This document shows, piece by piece, positions 18,096-26,918 of a stretch of DNA of 41,276 bases. Source of the stretch: Chitinophagaceae bacterium (GTDB lineage: Bacteria > Bacteroidota > Bacteroidia > Chitinophagales > Chitinophagaceae). The stretch is from the NCBI GenBank assembly GCA_947474815.1, contig CANJJU010000006.1, positions 1 through 41,276 on the forward strand, read 5' to 3'. How positions within the stretch are numbered: position 1 is the stretch's first letter; each line of letters starts with the position of its first letter. The notes below the pieces were generated by a model. The model did not search any database and had not been told where the DNA came from. It saw only the letters and a program-made list of their open reading frames with translations. The translations under genes were made by a program, and so were the position numbers.

Positions 18096-19802
18096 ATGAA
18101 AAAAGCAACAAGTATATTCATTGCCGCTCTCTTTTTGTTCGCAAAAGCAAGTCAGGCACAACTCTTGGAGAATAAAACATATCCACAAGGATATTTTCAA
18201 TGGCCCGTTGGAAGCAAGCCAGCATTGGTTGCCAATTTCGGAGAACTCAGGCCCAATCATTATCATATGGGGCTTGATTGTAGAACGGAGGAAAGAGAAA
18301 ATTTGCCCATATATGCCGCCGCAGAAGGATATATTGCAAAAGTAAAAATAGAGCCATTTGGTTTTGGTCGGGCCATTTATATTAATCATCCAAATGGACT
18401 TACCACCCTCTATGCACATCTAAACAAATTTTTTCCAGCACTAGAAAAATACATAACTGACCAACAATACAAACAAGAAAAATGGAAGGTATTTATAGAT
18501 CTCCCCTTGAATCTATTTAAGGTAGCAAAAGGAGATTTTATTGCAATGAGTGGGAATACCGGTGGTTCGCAAGGTCCGCATTTACATTTCGAAATAAGAG
18601 ACACAAAAACCGATAAGGTTTTAAACCCACTTTTGTTTGGATTTCCAATAGAAGACAATATAGCCCCTGATGTGCTTAGGCTCGCTGTATACGATAGACG
18701 CTTGAGCACTTATGAACAAACCCCCAAAATATACAGCGTAAAAAAAGTAAATGGCGTTTACAAGCCGATCGGAAATATTTCTAGCTTTTCAGATAAAGTA
18801 AGTTTTGCGATTACAAGTTTCGACAGGTATACTGGATCCACGAATCAGAATGGTATTTATAAAGCGGAATTATTTGATAATGAAAAACCGGTCGTCGGTT
18901 TCGAAATGGATAGTATTACCTACGACGAAACACGTTGCTTAAATGGTCATATCGATTTTAAAACAAGAACTAACGGCGGACCACACCTGCAGCACTTGTC
19001 TCAGCTTCCTGGCTATACAAATGGCATATACAAAACAGCTCCTGGAGCAGATGGAATAATTGACTTGTCAGACAATAGCGCACATGAAATAAAAATAACA
19101 GTCTCCGATGCAAATAACAATGTATCTGTGTTAAGTTTTATGATTCACAAAGACAACAGCCACCCAGCAACCATGCTCAAAACCAGTGGCCAGAAATTCA
19201 TACCAGGAAACATAAATATTTTTGAAAACAATTCAATATCATTTTATCTAAACGAACATTCTATTTTTGACTCCTTCGATTTTATTTATCACGAAATCAT
19301 CCCAAAAATAGGAAGGCCTATTTACCAGCTTCAAAACAACAATGTTCCTGTATTTCAATATTTCCCGATAAAGATTAAAGATTTTTTTTCATCGAAAGAT
19401 ACTGGCCGAATTATAATGAAGCGTTCCTGGAATAACAAAATCGATTATAAAAAAACAACTTTTGAAAACAACTGGTATAAAGCATCTTTTAGAAGTTTTG
19501 GATACTTTCAACTCATTTTAGATACAATGCCGCCGGCTATTAGGCCTCTTGGGAAATTTAAAGACGGAGCCAATGTGTCTAAGCAAAGTAGCATCGCTTT
19601 TTTAATCACTGACAATACAGAAGAAATAGATCAATTCATTGCGCTGCTCGATGATAAATGGGTTTGTTTTAGCAATGACAAGGGAAAAGTATTTACTTAC
19701 CGTTTTGATGATCGTTGTTTGCCAGGCGACCACTCCTTAAAAATTATTGCAATAGATCTAGCAGGAAATAAAACAGAAAAAACATACCAGTTTATAAAAT
19801 AA
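18096..19802 (+). CDS. secreted M23-family (LytM-type) metallopeptidase with a C-terminal extension
   Basis: A 568-residue exported protein. The start at 18096 gives a clean signal peptide (MKKATSIFIAALFLFAKASQA). The earlier in-frame ATG at 18057 would place 13 residues before it. The M23 zinc site is visible: His57 and Asp61 in HMGLD, His108 in TLYAHLN, and His162/His164 in PHLHFEI. There is a roughly 35-residue insert between the two halves of the domain that is not found in short LytM enzymes. M23 enzymes cut peptide bridges in peptidoglycan, but some homologues are inactive activators of amidases. Here all ligands are present. From about residue 190 to the end lies a long region, apparently beta-rich, of unknown role. 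bcp follows 10 bp downstream. Confidence 0.85.
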   Translation: MKKATSIFIAALFLFAKASQAQLLENKTYPQGYFQWPVGSKPALVANFGELRPNHYHMGLDCRTEERENLPIYAAAEGYIAKVKIEPFGFGRAIYINHPNGLTTLYAHLNKFFPALEKYITDQQYKQEKWKVFIDLPLNLFKVAKGDFIAMSGNTGGSQGPHLHFEIRDTKTDKVLNPLLFGFPIEDNIAPDVLRLAVYDRRLSTYEQTPKIYSVKKVNGVYKPIGNISSFSDKVSFAITSFDRYTGSTNQNGIYKAELFDNEKPVVGFEMDSITYDETRCLNGHIDFKTRTNGGPHLQHLSQLPGYTNGIYKTAPGADGIIDLSDNSAHEIKITVSDANNNVSVLSFMIHKDNSHPATMLKTSGQKFIPGNINIFENNSISFYLNEHSIFDSFDFIYHEIIPKIGRPIYQLQNNNVPVFQYFPIKIKDFFSSKDTGRIIMKRSWNNKIDYKKTTFENNWYKASFRSFGYFQLILDTMPPAIRPLGKFKDGANVSKQSSIAFLITDNTEEIDQFIALLDDKWVCFSNDKGKVFTYRFDDRCLPGDHSLKIIAIDLAGNKTEKTYQFIK

Positions 19803-19812
19803 ATTTATACAG

Positions 19813-20289
19813 ATGTGTACACTTACAGAGGGCAAAAAAGCGCCCGCCTTTAAAGGAAAAGATCAAAACGGAAAACCAATTTCTTTAGCAGATTTCAAAG
19901 GGAAAAGCATTGTATTGTATTTTTATCCTAAAGACGATACACCTACTTGTACTGTGCAGGCTTGTAATCTCAGAGACCATTATGGCCTTTTAAGAAACAA
20001 CCATTTTGTCGTAATAGGCATCAGTCCGGACGAAGAAAAAAAACATAAAAAATTTGAAGAAAAACATCAGCTTCCCTTCAGCCTTATTGCCGACACTGAT
20101 TTGTCAATCATTCATAAATATGGCGTTTGGGGAGAAAAGAAATTGTACGGGAAAAAATACATGGGCTTGATTCGAACTACTTTTTTAATTGATGATGCCG
20201 GAATCATTAGAAAAGTATTTTCAAAACCTAAGAGCAAAGAACATGCGCAGGAGATCCTAGCAGCTTGGAAAGAGATGAAAGCTAAATAA
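19813..20289 (+). CDS. bcp: thioredoxin-dependent peroxiredoxin (BCP/PrxQ type)
   Basis: A 158-residue cytoplasmic peroxidase that reduces hydrogen peroxide and organic hydroperoxides using thioredoxin. The fold-defining segment YFYPKDDTPTCTVQACNLRD carries the peroxidatic Cys46 and a second Cys51 five residues later, the atypical two-Cys arrangement of the E. coli BCP group. The later segment GVWGEKKLYGKKYMGLIRTTFLID is also characteristic. It begins 10 bp after the M23 gene and probably shares its transcript. It is convergent with birA, leaving a gap of only 9 bp. Confidence 0.93.
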   Translation: MCTLTEGKKAPAFKGKDQNGKPISLADFKGKSIVLYFYPKDDTPTCTVQACNLRDHYGLLRNNHFVVIGISPDEEKKHKKFEEKHQLPFSLIADTDLSIIHKYGVWGEKKLYGKKYMGLIRTTFLIDDAGIIRKVFSKPKSKEHAQEILAAWKEMKAK

Positions 20290-20298
20290 CATTAGTTA

Positions 20299-21036
20299 TT
20301 ATAATACCCAATCAACTTCCCCAAAATTAAATACTCTTGAAATACTGTCTATTGTAAGCAATTGACCAAACTCGCTTACTTCTTGAATGGTCGTTTCAAA
20401 AACAGCATTTTCTTTTCGCAATCGCTGTTTTTCGTTTTTCCTAAAAAGATGCTCGTTATATTGAGAGAGTATAGAAGCATTGGTTGATTGAGGAGAGGTA
20501 TTAAAGGTATTAACTAGTAAAAAATGTAAGTCCTTTGCTAGTGCTACAACATCATACTTTTTACCTGTTATAGTCGTTAAGGAAACCGGATTTTTAATGT
20601 CTTCGCTAAAATCGAGCTGATTGCAATTAATTCCCACTCCCACAACTGCCCAATTCCAAGATTGGCCCATGTACACGTTTTCGATTAAAATACCTCCTGC
20701 CTTTCTGTCATTTATATATAAATCATTAGGCCATTTTATTTTTATTTCGGCATCAATTAGCTTAGAAAGGAATGCTCGACAAGTATTGGTAATTAGCGCA
20801 TTAAAAAGGAAAGGATGGGGCCAAAATGACCTTAATGGCTCAAAAACCACACTCATCGTGATGTTTTCTCCAGGTTTACTTTCCCAATTCTTACCTCGTT
20901 GCCCCTTTCCTAGGGTCTGCTCGGTAGCAAACCATGCCATTCCCGACTTAGCCAAACCTGCATGCACCTTGCCCATGGCATAGTTGTTGGTACTATCCAC
21001 TTTATCCAATACGTTAAAGAGTGCTATCGATTTCAT
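20299..21036 (-). CDS. birA: biotin--[acetyl-CoA carboxylase] ligase, without DNA-binding domain
   Basis: Activates biotin with ATP and attaches it to the biotin carrier protein of acetyl-CoA carboxylase. The 245-residue form from the ATG at 21036 begins directly with the catalytic domain (VDSTNNYAM). A longer frame would need a TTG at 21075 and adds 13 hydrophobic residues without family support. The biotinyl-AMP loop is GKGQRGKNWES, and KWPNDLYINDRKAGGILIE supplies the catalytic lysine region. A small C-terminal SH3-like domain follows. There is no helix-turn-helix at the N-terminus, so it should not act as a repressor like E. coli BirA. It is transcribed divergently from rsfS. Confidence 0.92.
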   Translation of the reverse strand: MKSIALFNVLDKVDSTNNYAMGKVHAGLAKSGMAWFATEQTLGKGQRGKNWESKPGENITMSVVFEPLRSFWPHPFLFNALITNTCRAFLSKLIDAEIKIKWPNDLYINDRKAGGILIENVYMGQSWNWAVVGVGINCNQLDFSEDIKNPVSLTTITGKKYDVVALAKDLHFLLVNTFNTSPQSTNASILSQYNEHLFRKNEKQRLRKENAVFETTIQEVSEFGQLLTIDSISRVFNFGEVDWVL

Positions 21037-21080
21037 CAATTTACAAATGGCAAAGAAATAGTACTTTTGATACAAGTTGC

Positions 21081-21100
21081 AAGCTAATCGTTATTAGCTT
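21081..21100. repeat. perfect inverted repeat in the birA-rsfS divergent region
   Basis: AAGCTAAT (21081-21088), spacer CGTT, ATTAGCTT (21093-21100): an eight-base-pair perfect palindrome, flanked by GC on both sides. It lies 45 bp before the birA ATG and about 52 bp before the rsfS start. It could be an operator or a leader hairpin. No T-run follows, so it is not a terminator. Confidence 0.5.
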
Positions 21101-21151
21101 AGCAGGACATGAACAAAGCCATGTTTTTAGTAATATTTAAATGTAACACTT

Positions 21152-21553
21152 TTGAGCAATTTGAACGTATTAAACAGTAGAACTAAGAGTTTGACTAGAT
21201 TAACAAGAAACAGTAAACTTTTTAAGACAATTATCGAAGCAATACTCGACAAAAAAGGAGAAAACATTGTAAGCCTTGATCTTCGAAAAATACCTGAGGC
21301 AGTCGCAGATTTCTTTATTATATGCCAGGCAAGTAACAATAATCAATTAAGGGCCATTGCTGATAATATTGAAAAAGAAGTGTTTGAAAAATGCCAAGAA
21401 TCTCCCTATAAACACGAAGGGAAACAAGCGGAACAATGGATACTCATTGACTATGTAAACATTGTTGTTCATATCATGCTGCCTGAACCAAGAAAATTTT
21501 ATCATTTAGAAGAATTATGGAGCGATGCACCATCAATGGAACACAAGGATTAA
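21152..21553 (+). CDS. rsfS: ribosomal silencing factor RsfS (Iojap family)
   Basis: Binds ribosomal protein uL14 on the large subunit and blocks subunit joining when nutrients are scarce. The domain is plain: IIEAILDKKGENIVSLDLRKIPEAVADFFIICQASN, a central helix, KQAEQWILIDYVNIVVHIMLPEPRKFYHLEELWSDA. At 133 residues the length is normal. The frame contains no ATG before the domain. Possible starts are TTG at 21152, 21161 or 21191; I list the first, but 21191 would leave a typical 13-residue lead. An out-of-frame ATG-TAA pair lies at 21141-21146. It precedes ftsH by 55 bp on the same strand, the order common in Bacteroidota. Confidence 0.88.
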   Translation: MSNLNVLNSRTKSLTRLTRNSKLFKTIIEAILDKKGENIVSLDLRKIPEAVADFFIICQASNNNQLRAIADNIEKEVFEKCQESPYKHEGKQAEQWILIDYVNIVVHIMLPEPRKFYHLEELWSDAPSMEHKD

Positions 21554-21608
21554 GGATTAAAGAACAACTACCCTATTTTAAACAAACCAAACAACTGCAA
21601 AGTAATTT

Positions 21609-23684
21609 ATGAGTCAATCAAATAATAATAAAAACGCATCTCCAGAAAATATACCCCCTATGGGAGATGGACCACAAAAAAAGAAAAACAAATTCAATAT
21701 ATATTGGATTTATGGAATCGTTTTCCTTTCAATTATTTCTTATAACCTTTTTAGAGGAGTAGAAACAGGTGGTGTAGAGATTACCTACCCAACTCAATAC
21801 CAGCAAATGCTGACTAATGGAGATGTGAAAAGCATTAAAATTATTTCAAATAAAAAACTGGTAAGAATTTTTATAAAACCAGATAGCATAAAATTAAAAT
21901 CTGCTTTTTATACGCCCATTGTCACTAAAAACAATGACGTAAAAAGATTTGACGCTGTTGCCAAAAGCACTACCCCTCAGTTTTTTTTCACTATAAGCGA
22001 TGTCAACAGCTTTAATGACGACCAACGAGATTTTTTTAATGCAAACAACCAAATTACAAAGCCAGACGTTTCATCAGAGGATGAAGGCGAGCTGTTTAAT
22101 TCCATCATCAGTACACTGTTACCTATTCTGCTGATTGGATTTTTATTTGTAATGATGATGCGTAAAGTAGGCGGAGGCGCAGGCGGTGGCGGTGGAGCAG
22201 GCGGTATTTTTAATATCGGAAAATCAAAGGCAACGCTTTTTGAGAAAGGCACGAAAGTAAATATCAATTTTGGCGATGTGGCTGGTTTGGATGAAGCCAA
22301 AGTGGAAGTAATGGAAATTGTAGACTTTTTAAAAAATCCTAAAAAATATACTGCTCTAGGTGGAAAGATTCCTAAAGGAGCTTTATTGGTTGGCCCTCCC
22401 GGTACAGGTAAAACGCTTTTAGCAAAAGCAGTGGCTGGGGAAGCGCAAGTTCCTTTTTTCAGCTTGAGCGGTAGTGATTTTGTTGAAATGTTTGTTGGAG
22501 TAGGTGCTAGCAGAGTAAGAGATTTATTCAAACAAGCAAGAGAAAAAGCTCCTTGTATAATTTTTATTGATGAAATTGATGCCATCGGTCGTGCAAGAGG
22601 AAAGAATGTGATGATGAGCAATGATGAAAGAGAAAATACATTGAATCAACTATTAGTTGAAATGGATGGTTTTGGAACAGATTTAGGTATCATTATTTTA
22701 GCGGCTACCAATCGTCCGGATGTATTAGACAACGCATTGCTAAGACCAGGACGTTTTGATAGACAGATTAGTATTGATCGTCCGGATCTTGTTGGACGTG
22801 AAGCCATTTTTAAAGTGCACCTAATCCCTATTAAAATATCTGAGAAATTAGATGTTCATAAGCTAGCCGAACAAACTCCTGGATTTGCAGGAGCCGATAT
22901 CGCCAATGTTTGTAATGAAGCGGCGCTGATTGCTGCAAGAAAAAACAAAGAGGCTGTAGACATGAGTGATTTTCAGGATGCAATTGATAGAGTGATTGGT
23001 GGACTAGAGAAGAAAAATAAAATTATTTCTCCTGAGGAAAAAGAAATTATTGCCTATCACGAAGCAGGCCATGCTATTTGTGGATGGTATTTAGAACATG
23101 CTTATCCTTTGCTAAAAGTAACCATTGTTCCAAGAGGAACAGCTGCATTGGGATATGCGCAATACACACCAAAAGAACAATACTTATATAATACAGATCA
23201 ACTAATTGATCAAATTTGTATGACACTCGGTGGAAGAGCAAGTGAAGATATTTTCTTTGGCAAAATTAGTACAGGTGCAAGCAATGACTTACAGCAAATA
23301 ACAAAAATTGCTTATAGCATGGTTACGGTGTATGGCATGAATGACAAAGTCGGTAATATTAGTTTTTATGACCCTGCGCAAGAAAACTACTTCACAAAAC
23401 CTTATAGCGAAGAAACAGGAAAAATGATTGATCATGAGGTTCGTCTGCTTATTGATCAAGCTTATATTAAAACCAAAAAATTACTTACAGAAAAAAGAGA
23501 GGACGTAGAAAAACTTGCAAAAGAATTATTGGTGAAAGAAGTATTGTTTAAAAGCGATGTGGAGGCTCTTATAGGGAAAAGACCTTTTGAAGAGAAAAAA
23601 ATACTTGACATCGTTGAGGATCCAATAATAGAAAAAAATGATACAATAGCTGAAGGAGAAAATAATCACCCAGAGGAAATTTAA
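21609..23684 (+). CDS. ftsH: ATP-dependent zinc metalloprotease FtsH
   Basis: A membrane-anchored hexameric protease that removes damaged membrane proteins and regulatory proteins such as LpxC in other Gram-negative bacteria. The 691 residues contain a first membrane helix at about 31-47, an extracytoplasmic domain, a second helix at about 165-184, a Gly-rich linker (188-199), Walker A GPPGTGKT (262-269), Walker B with DEID (321-324), the second region of homology [20 protein letters not shown], and the zinc site HEAGH (484-488). All catalytic motifs are intact. lutC starts 9 bp after the stop, so the two are co-transcribed. Confidence 0.97.
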   Translation: MSQSNNNKNASPENIPPMGDGPQKKKNKFNIYWIYGIVFLSIISYNLFRGVETGGVEITYPTQYQQMLTNGDVKSIKIISNKKLVRIFIKPDSIKLKSAFYTPIVTKNNDVKRFDAVAKSTTPQFFFTISDVNSFNDDQRDFFNANNQITKPDVSSEDEGELFNSIISTLLPILLIGFLFVMMMRKVGGGAGGGGGAGGIFNIGKSKATLFEKGTKVNINFGDVAGLDEAKVEVMEIVDFLKNPKKYTALGGKIPKGALLVGPPGTGKTLLAKAVAGEAQVPFFSLSGSDFVEMFVGVGASRVRDLFKQAREKAPCIIFIDEIDAIGRARGKNVMMSNDERENTLNQLLVEMDGFGTDLGIIILAATNRPDVLDNALLRPGRFDRQISIDRPDLVGREAIFKVHLIPIKISEKLDVHKLAEQTPGFAGADIANVCNEAALIAARKNKEAVDMSDFQDAIDRVIGGLEKKNKIISPEEKEIIAYHEAGHAICGWYLEHAYPLLKVTIVPRGTAALGYAQYTPKEQYLYNTDQLIDQICMTLGGRASEDIFFGKISTGASNDLQQITKIAYSMVTVYGMNDKVGNISFYDPAQENYFTKPYSEETGKMIDHEVRLLIDQAYIKTKKLLTEKREDVEKLAKELLVKEVLFKSDVEALIGKRPFEEKKILDIVEDPIIEKNDTIAEGENNHPEEI

Positions 23685-23693
23685 AATTTTAGT

Positions 23694-24323
23694 ATGGCAA
23701 CCACTCCAGCAAAAGAAAATATTTTAAAGAGAATAAGGCAGGCACTGAGCAATCCGGTGCCTTTACCTTTTCCTCAAAGCGAAGGAAATCAATCAGTGTA
23801 TACTTCTTCACAAGAGGATGACGCTGTCGTTTTTGCGGAAGAGTTTATTAAATTACAAGGAAAATTTGCTTTTTGCTTACATGAAAATGATTTGCAAAAA
23901 CAACTAGCCCTGTTAATGAGTGAAAAAGGTTGGTCTAAAATTTATTGCCGCGAAGAAAAGTTTATATCATTGCTTGAGGCCCTTTCAATTAAACCCTACC
24001 AAGATCTTGCTTCCTGCGACGTATCTATAACAGGCTGCGAATATTTGGTTGCTAGAACTGGGACAATCGTAATGAGCACCGCTCAGCAAAGCGGAAGAAC
24101 AGCCAGTGTATATGCTCCCATTCATTTGTGTATTGCTTATGGCAGTCAGCTGGTATTTGATTTAAAAGAATCATTGCAGTTTTTTAAAGAAAAATATGCT
24201 GCAAATATGCCTTCACTTATTACTTTCGCTAGTGGCCCAAGTCGGACAGCAGATATTGAAAAAACACTAGTTACTGGAGTACATGGGCCAAAAGAAGTAT
24301 ATTGTTTCCTAGTTGAATCATAA
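23694..24323 (+). CDS. lutC: LutC-type LUD domain protein
   Basis: A 209-residue single-domain LUD protein. It has the N-terminal AKENILKRIRQAL helix of LutC, a central CDVSITGCEYLVARTGTIVMST strand-turn, and the closing segment SGPSRTADIEKTLVTGVHGPKEVYCFLVE that marks the family. In Bacillus LutC joins LutA and LutB in lactate oxidation. In Bacteroidota the same family is often found directly after ftsH, as here (9 bp), so its job may not be limited to lactate. The presence of a LutB elsewhere in the window makes a partnership possible. Confidence 0.82.
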   Translation: MATTPAKENILKRIRQALSNPVPLPFPQSEGNQSVYTSSQEDDAVVFAEEFIKLQGKFAFCLHENDLQKQLALLMSEKGWSKIYCREEKFISLLEALSIKPYQDLASCDVSITGCEYLVARTGTIVMSTAQQSGRTASVYAPIHLCIAYGSQLVFDLKESLQFFKEKYAANMPSLITFASGPSRTADIEKTLVTGVHGPKEVYCFLVES

Positions 24324-24345
24324 ATTATTAACTTTTTGAAAAAAT

Positions 24346-24777
24346 ATGGAAACAACCACTTTCCAATTATTCGTATACGGGTCACTTCGAAGCGGATTTC
24401 GCAATCCTGCCTATCAATATATAGCTGGCTTTTTTAAACTTAAAGGAGAGGCATTGGTAAAAGGGAAATTTTATGATAAAGGCAAATACCCAGTTGCAGT
24501 TCATACTGAGGAAGATGCTTTTATCACAGGAGAATTATATATTGCTAATAGTGCAGATGAATTTAAATGGGCAATCGCTCAAATAGATGATTACGAAGGA
24601 TTGAATGTTGAATTGGGCGAAAAACCATTGTATAAAAGGGATCTCGTACAAGTGTTCCAAGATGGACAAGCTACAACAGCATGGATCTACTGGTATAATG
24701 AAACTGTAGAAGGATTGCCAGAATTAACCACAGGTGATTTATTAAAATATTTGCAAGAAAAAAATAAACCACAATAG
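24346..24777 (+). CDS. gamma-glutamylcyclotransferase-like (GGCT/AIG2) protein
   Basis: A 143-residue protein with the family's phosphate-binding YGSL motif at 11-14 (FVYGSLRSGFRNP). The second half has IAQIDDYEG, whose Glu fits the family's catalytic acid, followed by YKRDLVQV. Members convert gamma-glutamyl compounds to pyroglutamate or release it from gamma-glutamylamines, and many bacterial ones are uncharacterised. It lies 22 bp after lutC and 10 bp before lpxH, within the ftsH run. Confidence 0.8.
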   Translation: METTTFQLFVYGSLRSGFRNPAYQYIAGFFKLKGEALVKGKFYDKGKYPVAVHTEEDAFITGELYIANSADEFKWAIAQIDDYEGLNVELGEKPLYKRDLVQVFQDGQATTAWIYWYNETVEGLPELTTGDLLKYLQEKNKPQ

Positions 24778-24787
24778 CATTTGAATA

Positions 24788-25540
24788 ATGAACGATTCTA
24801 AAAAAATATTTTTTTTATCTGACTTCCATTTAGGTGCTCCTGATGCAGCGACTAGCTTGGCAAGGGAGAAAAGAATCATTGCATTTTTAAATGAAATTAA
24901 AGACAAGGCTGAGCAGATTTTTATAATGGGAGATTTATTTGATTTCTGGTTTGAATATAAAATGGTAGTTCCCAAAGGATATGTTAGAATACTAGGCAAG
25001 CTGGCCGAAATAACAGATAGCGGCGTTCCGATTCATTTTTTTGTAGGAAATCACGATATGTGGATGAATGATTATTTTCAGAAAGAACTTAACATTCCAG
25101 TGTATTATGAACCAGTAGCATTTGAATTTAATGGGAAACAATTCCTATTAGGTCATGGTGATGGACTTGGACCTGGAGACCATGGATACAAATTCATTAA
25201 AAAAATATTTAGAAACAACATAGCTAAAACATTTTTTGGTTTATTGCCGACTAGAATAGGTATTGGAATAGCCAATTATTTTAGCAGAAAAAGCAGAGCG
25301 CAAACCGGGCAAAAAGATGAGGTGTTTGTGGGAGAAGATCAAGAATGGCTTGTAGCATATTGCAAAGAAGAACTAACTAAAAAGCAGTACGATTATTTTG
25401 TATTTGGTCACAGACACCTTCCTCTTGATATTAAATTAATTAACAATAGTAGGTACATCAATTTGGGCGATTGGATTAAGTACAATAGCTATGCCGTATT
25501 TGATGGAAATGAATTAACGCTACAATATTTCAATTCGTAA
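24788..25540 (+). CDS. lpxH: UDP-2,3-diacylglucosamine diphosphatase-type metallophosphoesterase
   Basis: Removes UMP from UDP-2,3-diacylglucosamine to give lipid X in lipid A synthesis, on the inner face of the membrane. The calcineurin-like metal site is complete: Asp12 and His14 in SDFHLG, Asp49 in GDLFDFW, Asn88-His89-Asp90 in GNHD, His123 in LGHGDG, and His208/His210 in FGHRH. The GDLFDFWFEYK segment is the hallmark of the LpxH branch. Its 250 residues compare with about 240 in E. coli. Placement downstream of ftsH is notable because FtsH controls lipid A synthesis in enterics, though no such link is shown here. The next gene starts 4 bp after its stop. Confidence 0.82.
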   Translation: MNDSKKIFFLSDFHLGAPDAATSLAREKRIIAFLNEIKDKAEQIFIMGDLFDFWFEYKMVVPKGYVRILGKLAEITDSGVPIHFFVGNHDMWMNDYFQKELNIPVYYEPVAFEFNGKQFLLGHGDGLGPGDHGYKFIKKIFRNNIAKTFFGLLPTRIGIGIANYFSRKSRAQTGQKDEVFVGEDQEWLVAYCKEELTKKQYDYFVFGHRHLPLDIKLINNSRYINLGDWIKYNSYAVFDGNELTLQYFNS

Positions 25541-25544
25541 TATC

Positions 25545-26387
25545 TTGAATAAACTTACTGTATATATTACTATTTTTTTTCTGCCATTGAATATAGTACT
25601 CGCTCAAACAACAGTTAACACTCCGACTGTTTCGCAATCGGATTCAATATTAAAACTCATTAAATTTATACCCGGACAATATAATTATCTAAATGTAGAT
25701 ATCCTTGATAATATATATCTAATTACCAATGCAAATCAGCTCAAAAAATTAAATGCTACAGGCGACCCCATTGCTTTTTTCAGCGATGTAAAAAAATATG
25801 GCAATCCAAACTCGATCGATGTAAGCAATCCTTTAAAAATTATTGTATACTATAAAAACTTCGCCACCATTGTTGTGCTAGATAGATTGCTTGTGTTAAG
25901 AAACAGTATCAACCTAAGAAATAAAAATATTTTTACTGCAACTACAATCTGCTCTTCTTACGATAATAACATATGGATTTTTGATGAGCAAGATTTTAAA
26001 ATAAAAAAGCTTGATGAGCAAGGAGGAATTATAACCGAAAGTGCCGATATGAGAATGCTAACAAACGATACGCCTTCTCCTATACAAATCATTGACGCTT
26101 CTAATCAATTGTATCTTTACGATAAAAAAAAGGGATTTTATTTGTTTGATTATTATGGAGCATTTAAATCATCACTCCCCTTTTTAAACTGGCAGAATGT
26201 AACTATTGATCGCGATACAATTTATGGATTTTCAGCAAATACCCTCTTTAGCTATACACTGCAGTCATTGCAATTAAAAGAATATCATTTGCCTACTTAC
26301 ATCAAAGGATACAAATCCATTAAGGCTTTAAATGGGAAATTATATGTCTTGAAAGATGATGGCCTAGAGGTTTATGAAGTATTATAG
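25545..26387 (+). CDS. unrecognised secreted protein, possibly beta-propeller
   Basis: I do not recognise a named family. The 280 residues begin with a signal peptide (MNKLTVYITIFFLPLNIVLAQ), so the product is probably periplasmic or outer-membrane associated. The body shows repeated short blocks of the kind LDNIYLITNANQLKKL, NNIWIFDEQDFKIKKL, NQLYLYDKKKGFYLF and GKLYVLKDDGLEVY, spaced about 50-90 residues apart. This resembles blades of an NHL- or TolB-like propeller. There is no ATG in frame: the start is TTG at 25545, immediately before the signal peptide and 4 bp after lpxH, so translation is probably coupled. It is convergent with the thioredoxin-like gene, with 6 bp between stops. Confidence 0.65.
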   Translation: MNKLTVYITIFFLPLNIVLAQTTVNTPTVSQSDSILKLIKFIPGQYNYLNVDILDNIYLITNANQLKKLNATGDPIAFFSDVKKYGNPNSIDVSNPLKIIVYYKNFATIVVLDRLLVLRNSINLRNKNIFTATTICSSYDNNIWIFDEQDFKIKKLDEQGGIITESADMRMLTNDTPSPIQIIDASNQLYLYDKKKGFYLFDYYGAFKSSLPFLNWQNVTIDRDTIYGFSANTLFSYTLQSLQLKEYHLPTYIKGYKSIKALNGKLYVLKDDGLEVYEVL

Positions 26388-26393
26388 GGGAAT

Positions 26394-26906
26394 TTATTTA
26401 ATCAATTCAGCCAACTCTGCATCCCACTTACCGGTCTTGCCGTATTCAATAACTCTTCCTACTTCTTTGCCATTTTTAAATACAATGATCGTAGGAACAT
26501 TGGTAACATGAAAAGCATCGGATATATTTCCCCATGTTTTTTTGTCTCTGTTTACACCAAAAAAACTTATTCCATTATCAGGGAAACCGCTTGTTTCCTG
26601 TAGCTTAAAAAATTTCGGTAATATAAACTGAGTGTCATCACACCAAGTGCCTCCAAAAATTACAAAATGCACGGAGGATTTCGCTGCTTCCATAGCATTG
26701 ACAATGCTTACATCTGGCTTATAAGCAAGTTGATTAGAAGCATACCATTTAAAAGAAGGCTCATTGATTAAAATATATTTAGATAACACCCCATTAAAAA
26801 TAAACCCGCCAGAATGCTGATCGTCTTTTAAAATTGTATAAGGAGTTTGAGCGAAGCTTTCCAATTGGACAATGGTTAATATAACAAGTAAGGATATTTT
26901 TTTCAT
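26394..26906 (-). CDS. secreted thioredoxin-fold protein with a single active-site Cys
   Basis: A 170-residue protein with a signal peptide (MKKISLLVILTIVQLESFAQ). From about residue 70 it has a thioredoxin fold: VHFVIFGGTWCDDTQ, where Cys89 is followed by Asp-Asp-Thr in place of the second Cys, then the cis-Pro motif TNVPTIIVF (Pro138) and a C-terminal GKTGKWDAELAELI helix. Without the second Cys it cannot be a classical disulfide oxidoreductase. It might act through mixed disulfides, or as a thiol-peroxide or binding protein. It is the last gene of a leftward group, 12 bp after the MerR regulator. Confidence 0.75.
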   Translation of the reverse strand: MKKISLLVILTIVQLESFAQTPYTILKDDQHSGGFIFNGVLSKYILINEPSFKWYASNQLAYKPDVSIVNAMEAAKSSVHFVIFGGTWCDDTQFILPKFFKLQETSGFPDNGISFFGVNRDKKTWGNISDAFHVTNVPTIIVFKNGKEVGRVIEYGKTGKWDAELAELIK

Positions 26907-26918
26907 GACAACCTGTAA

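Noticed and set aside
21037-21075. Upstream extension of birA from a TTG
   Set aside because: Thirteen hydrophobic residues precede the catalytic domain without family support; the ATG at 21036 fits better.
21977-22621. Long antisense frame (214 codons) opposite ftsH
   Set aside because: It mirrors the codon pattern of a conserved gene and gives a low-complexity Pro/Ala/Ser-rich product with no domain.
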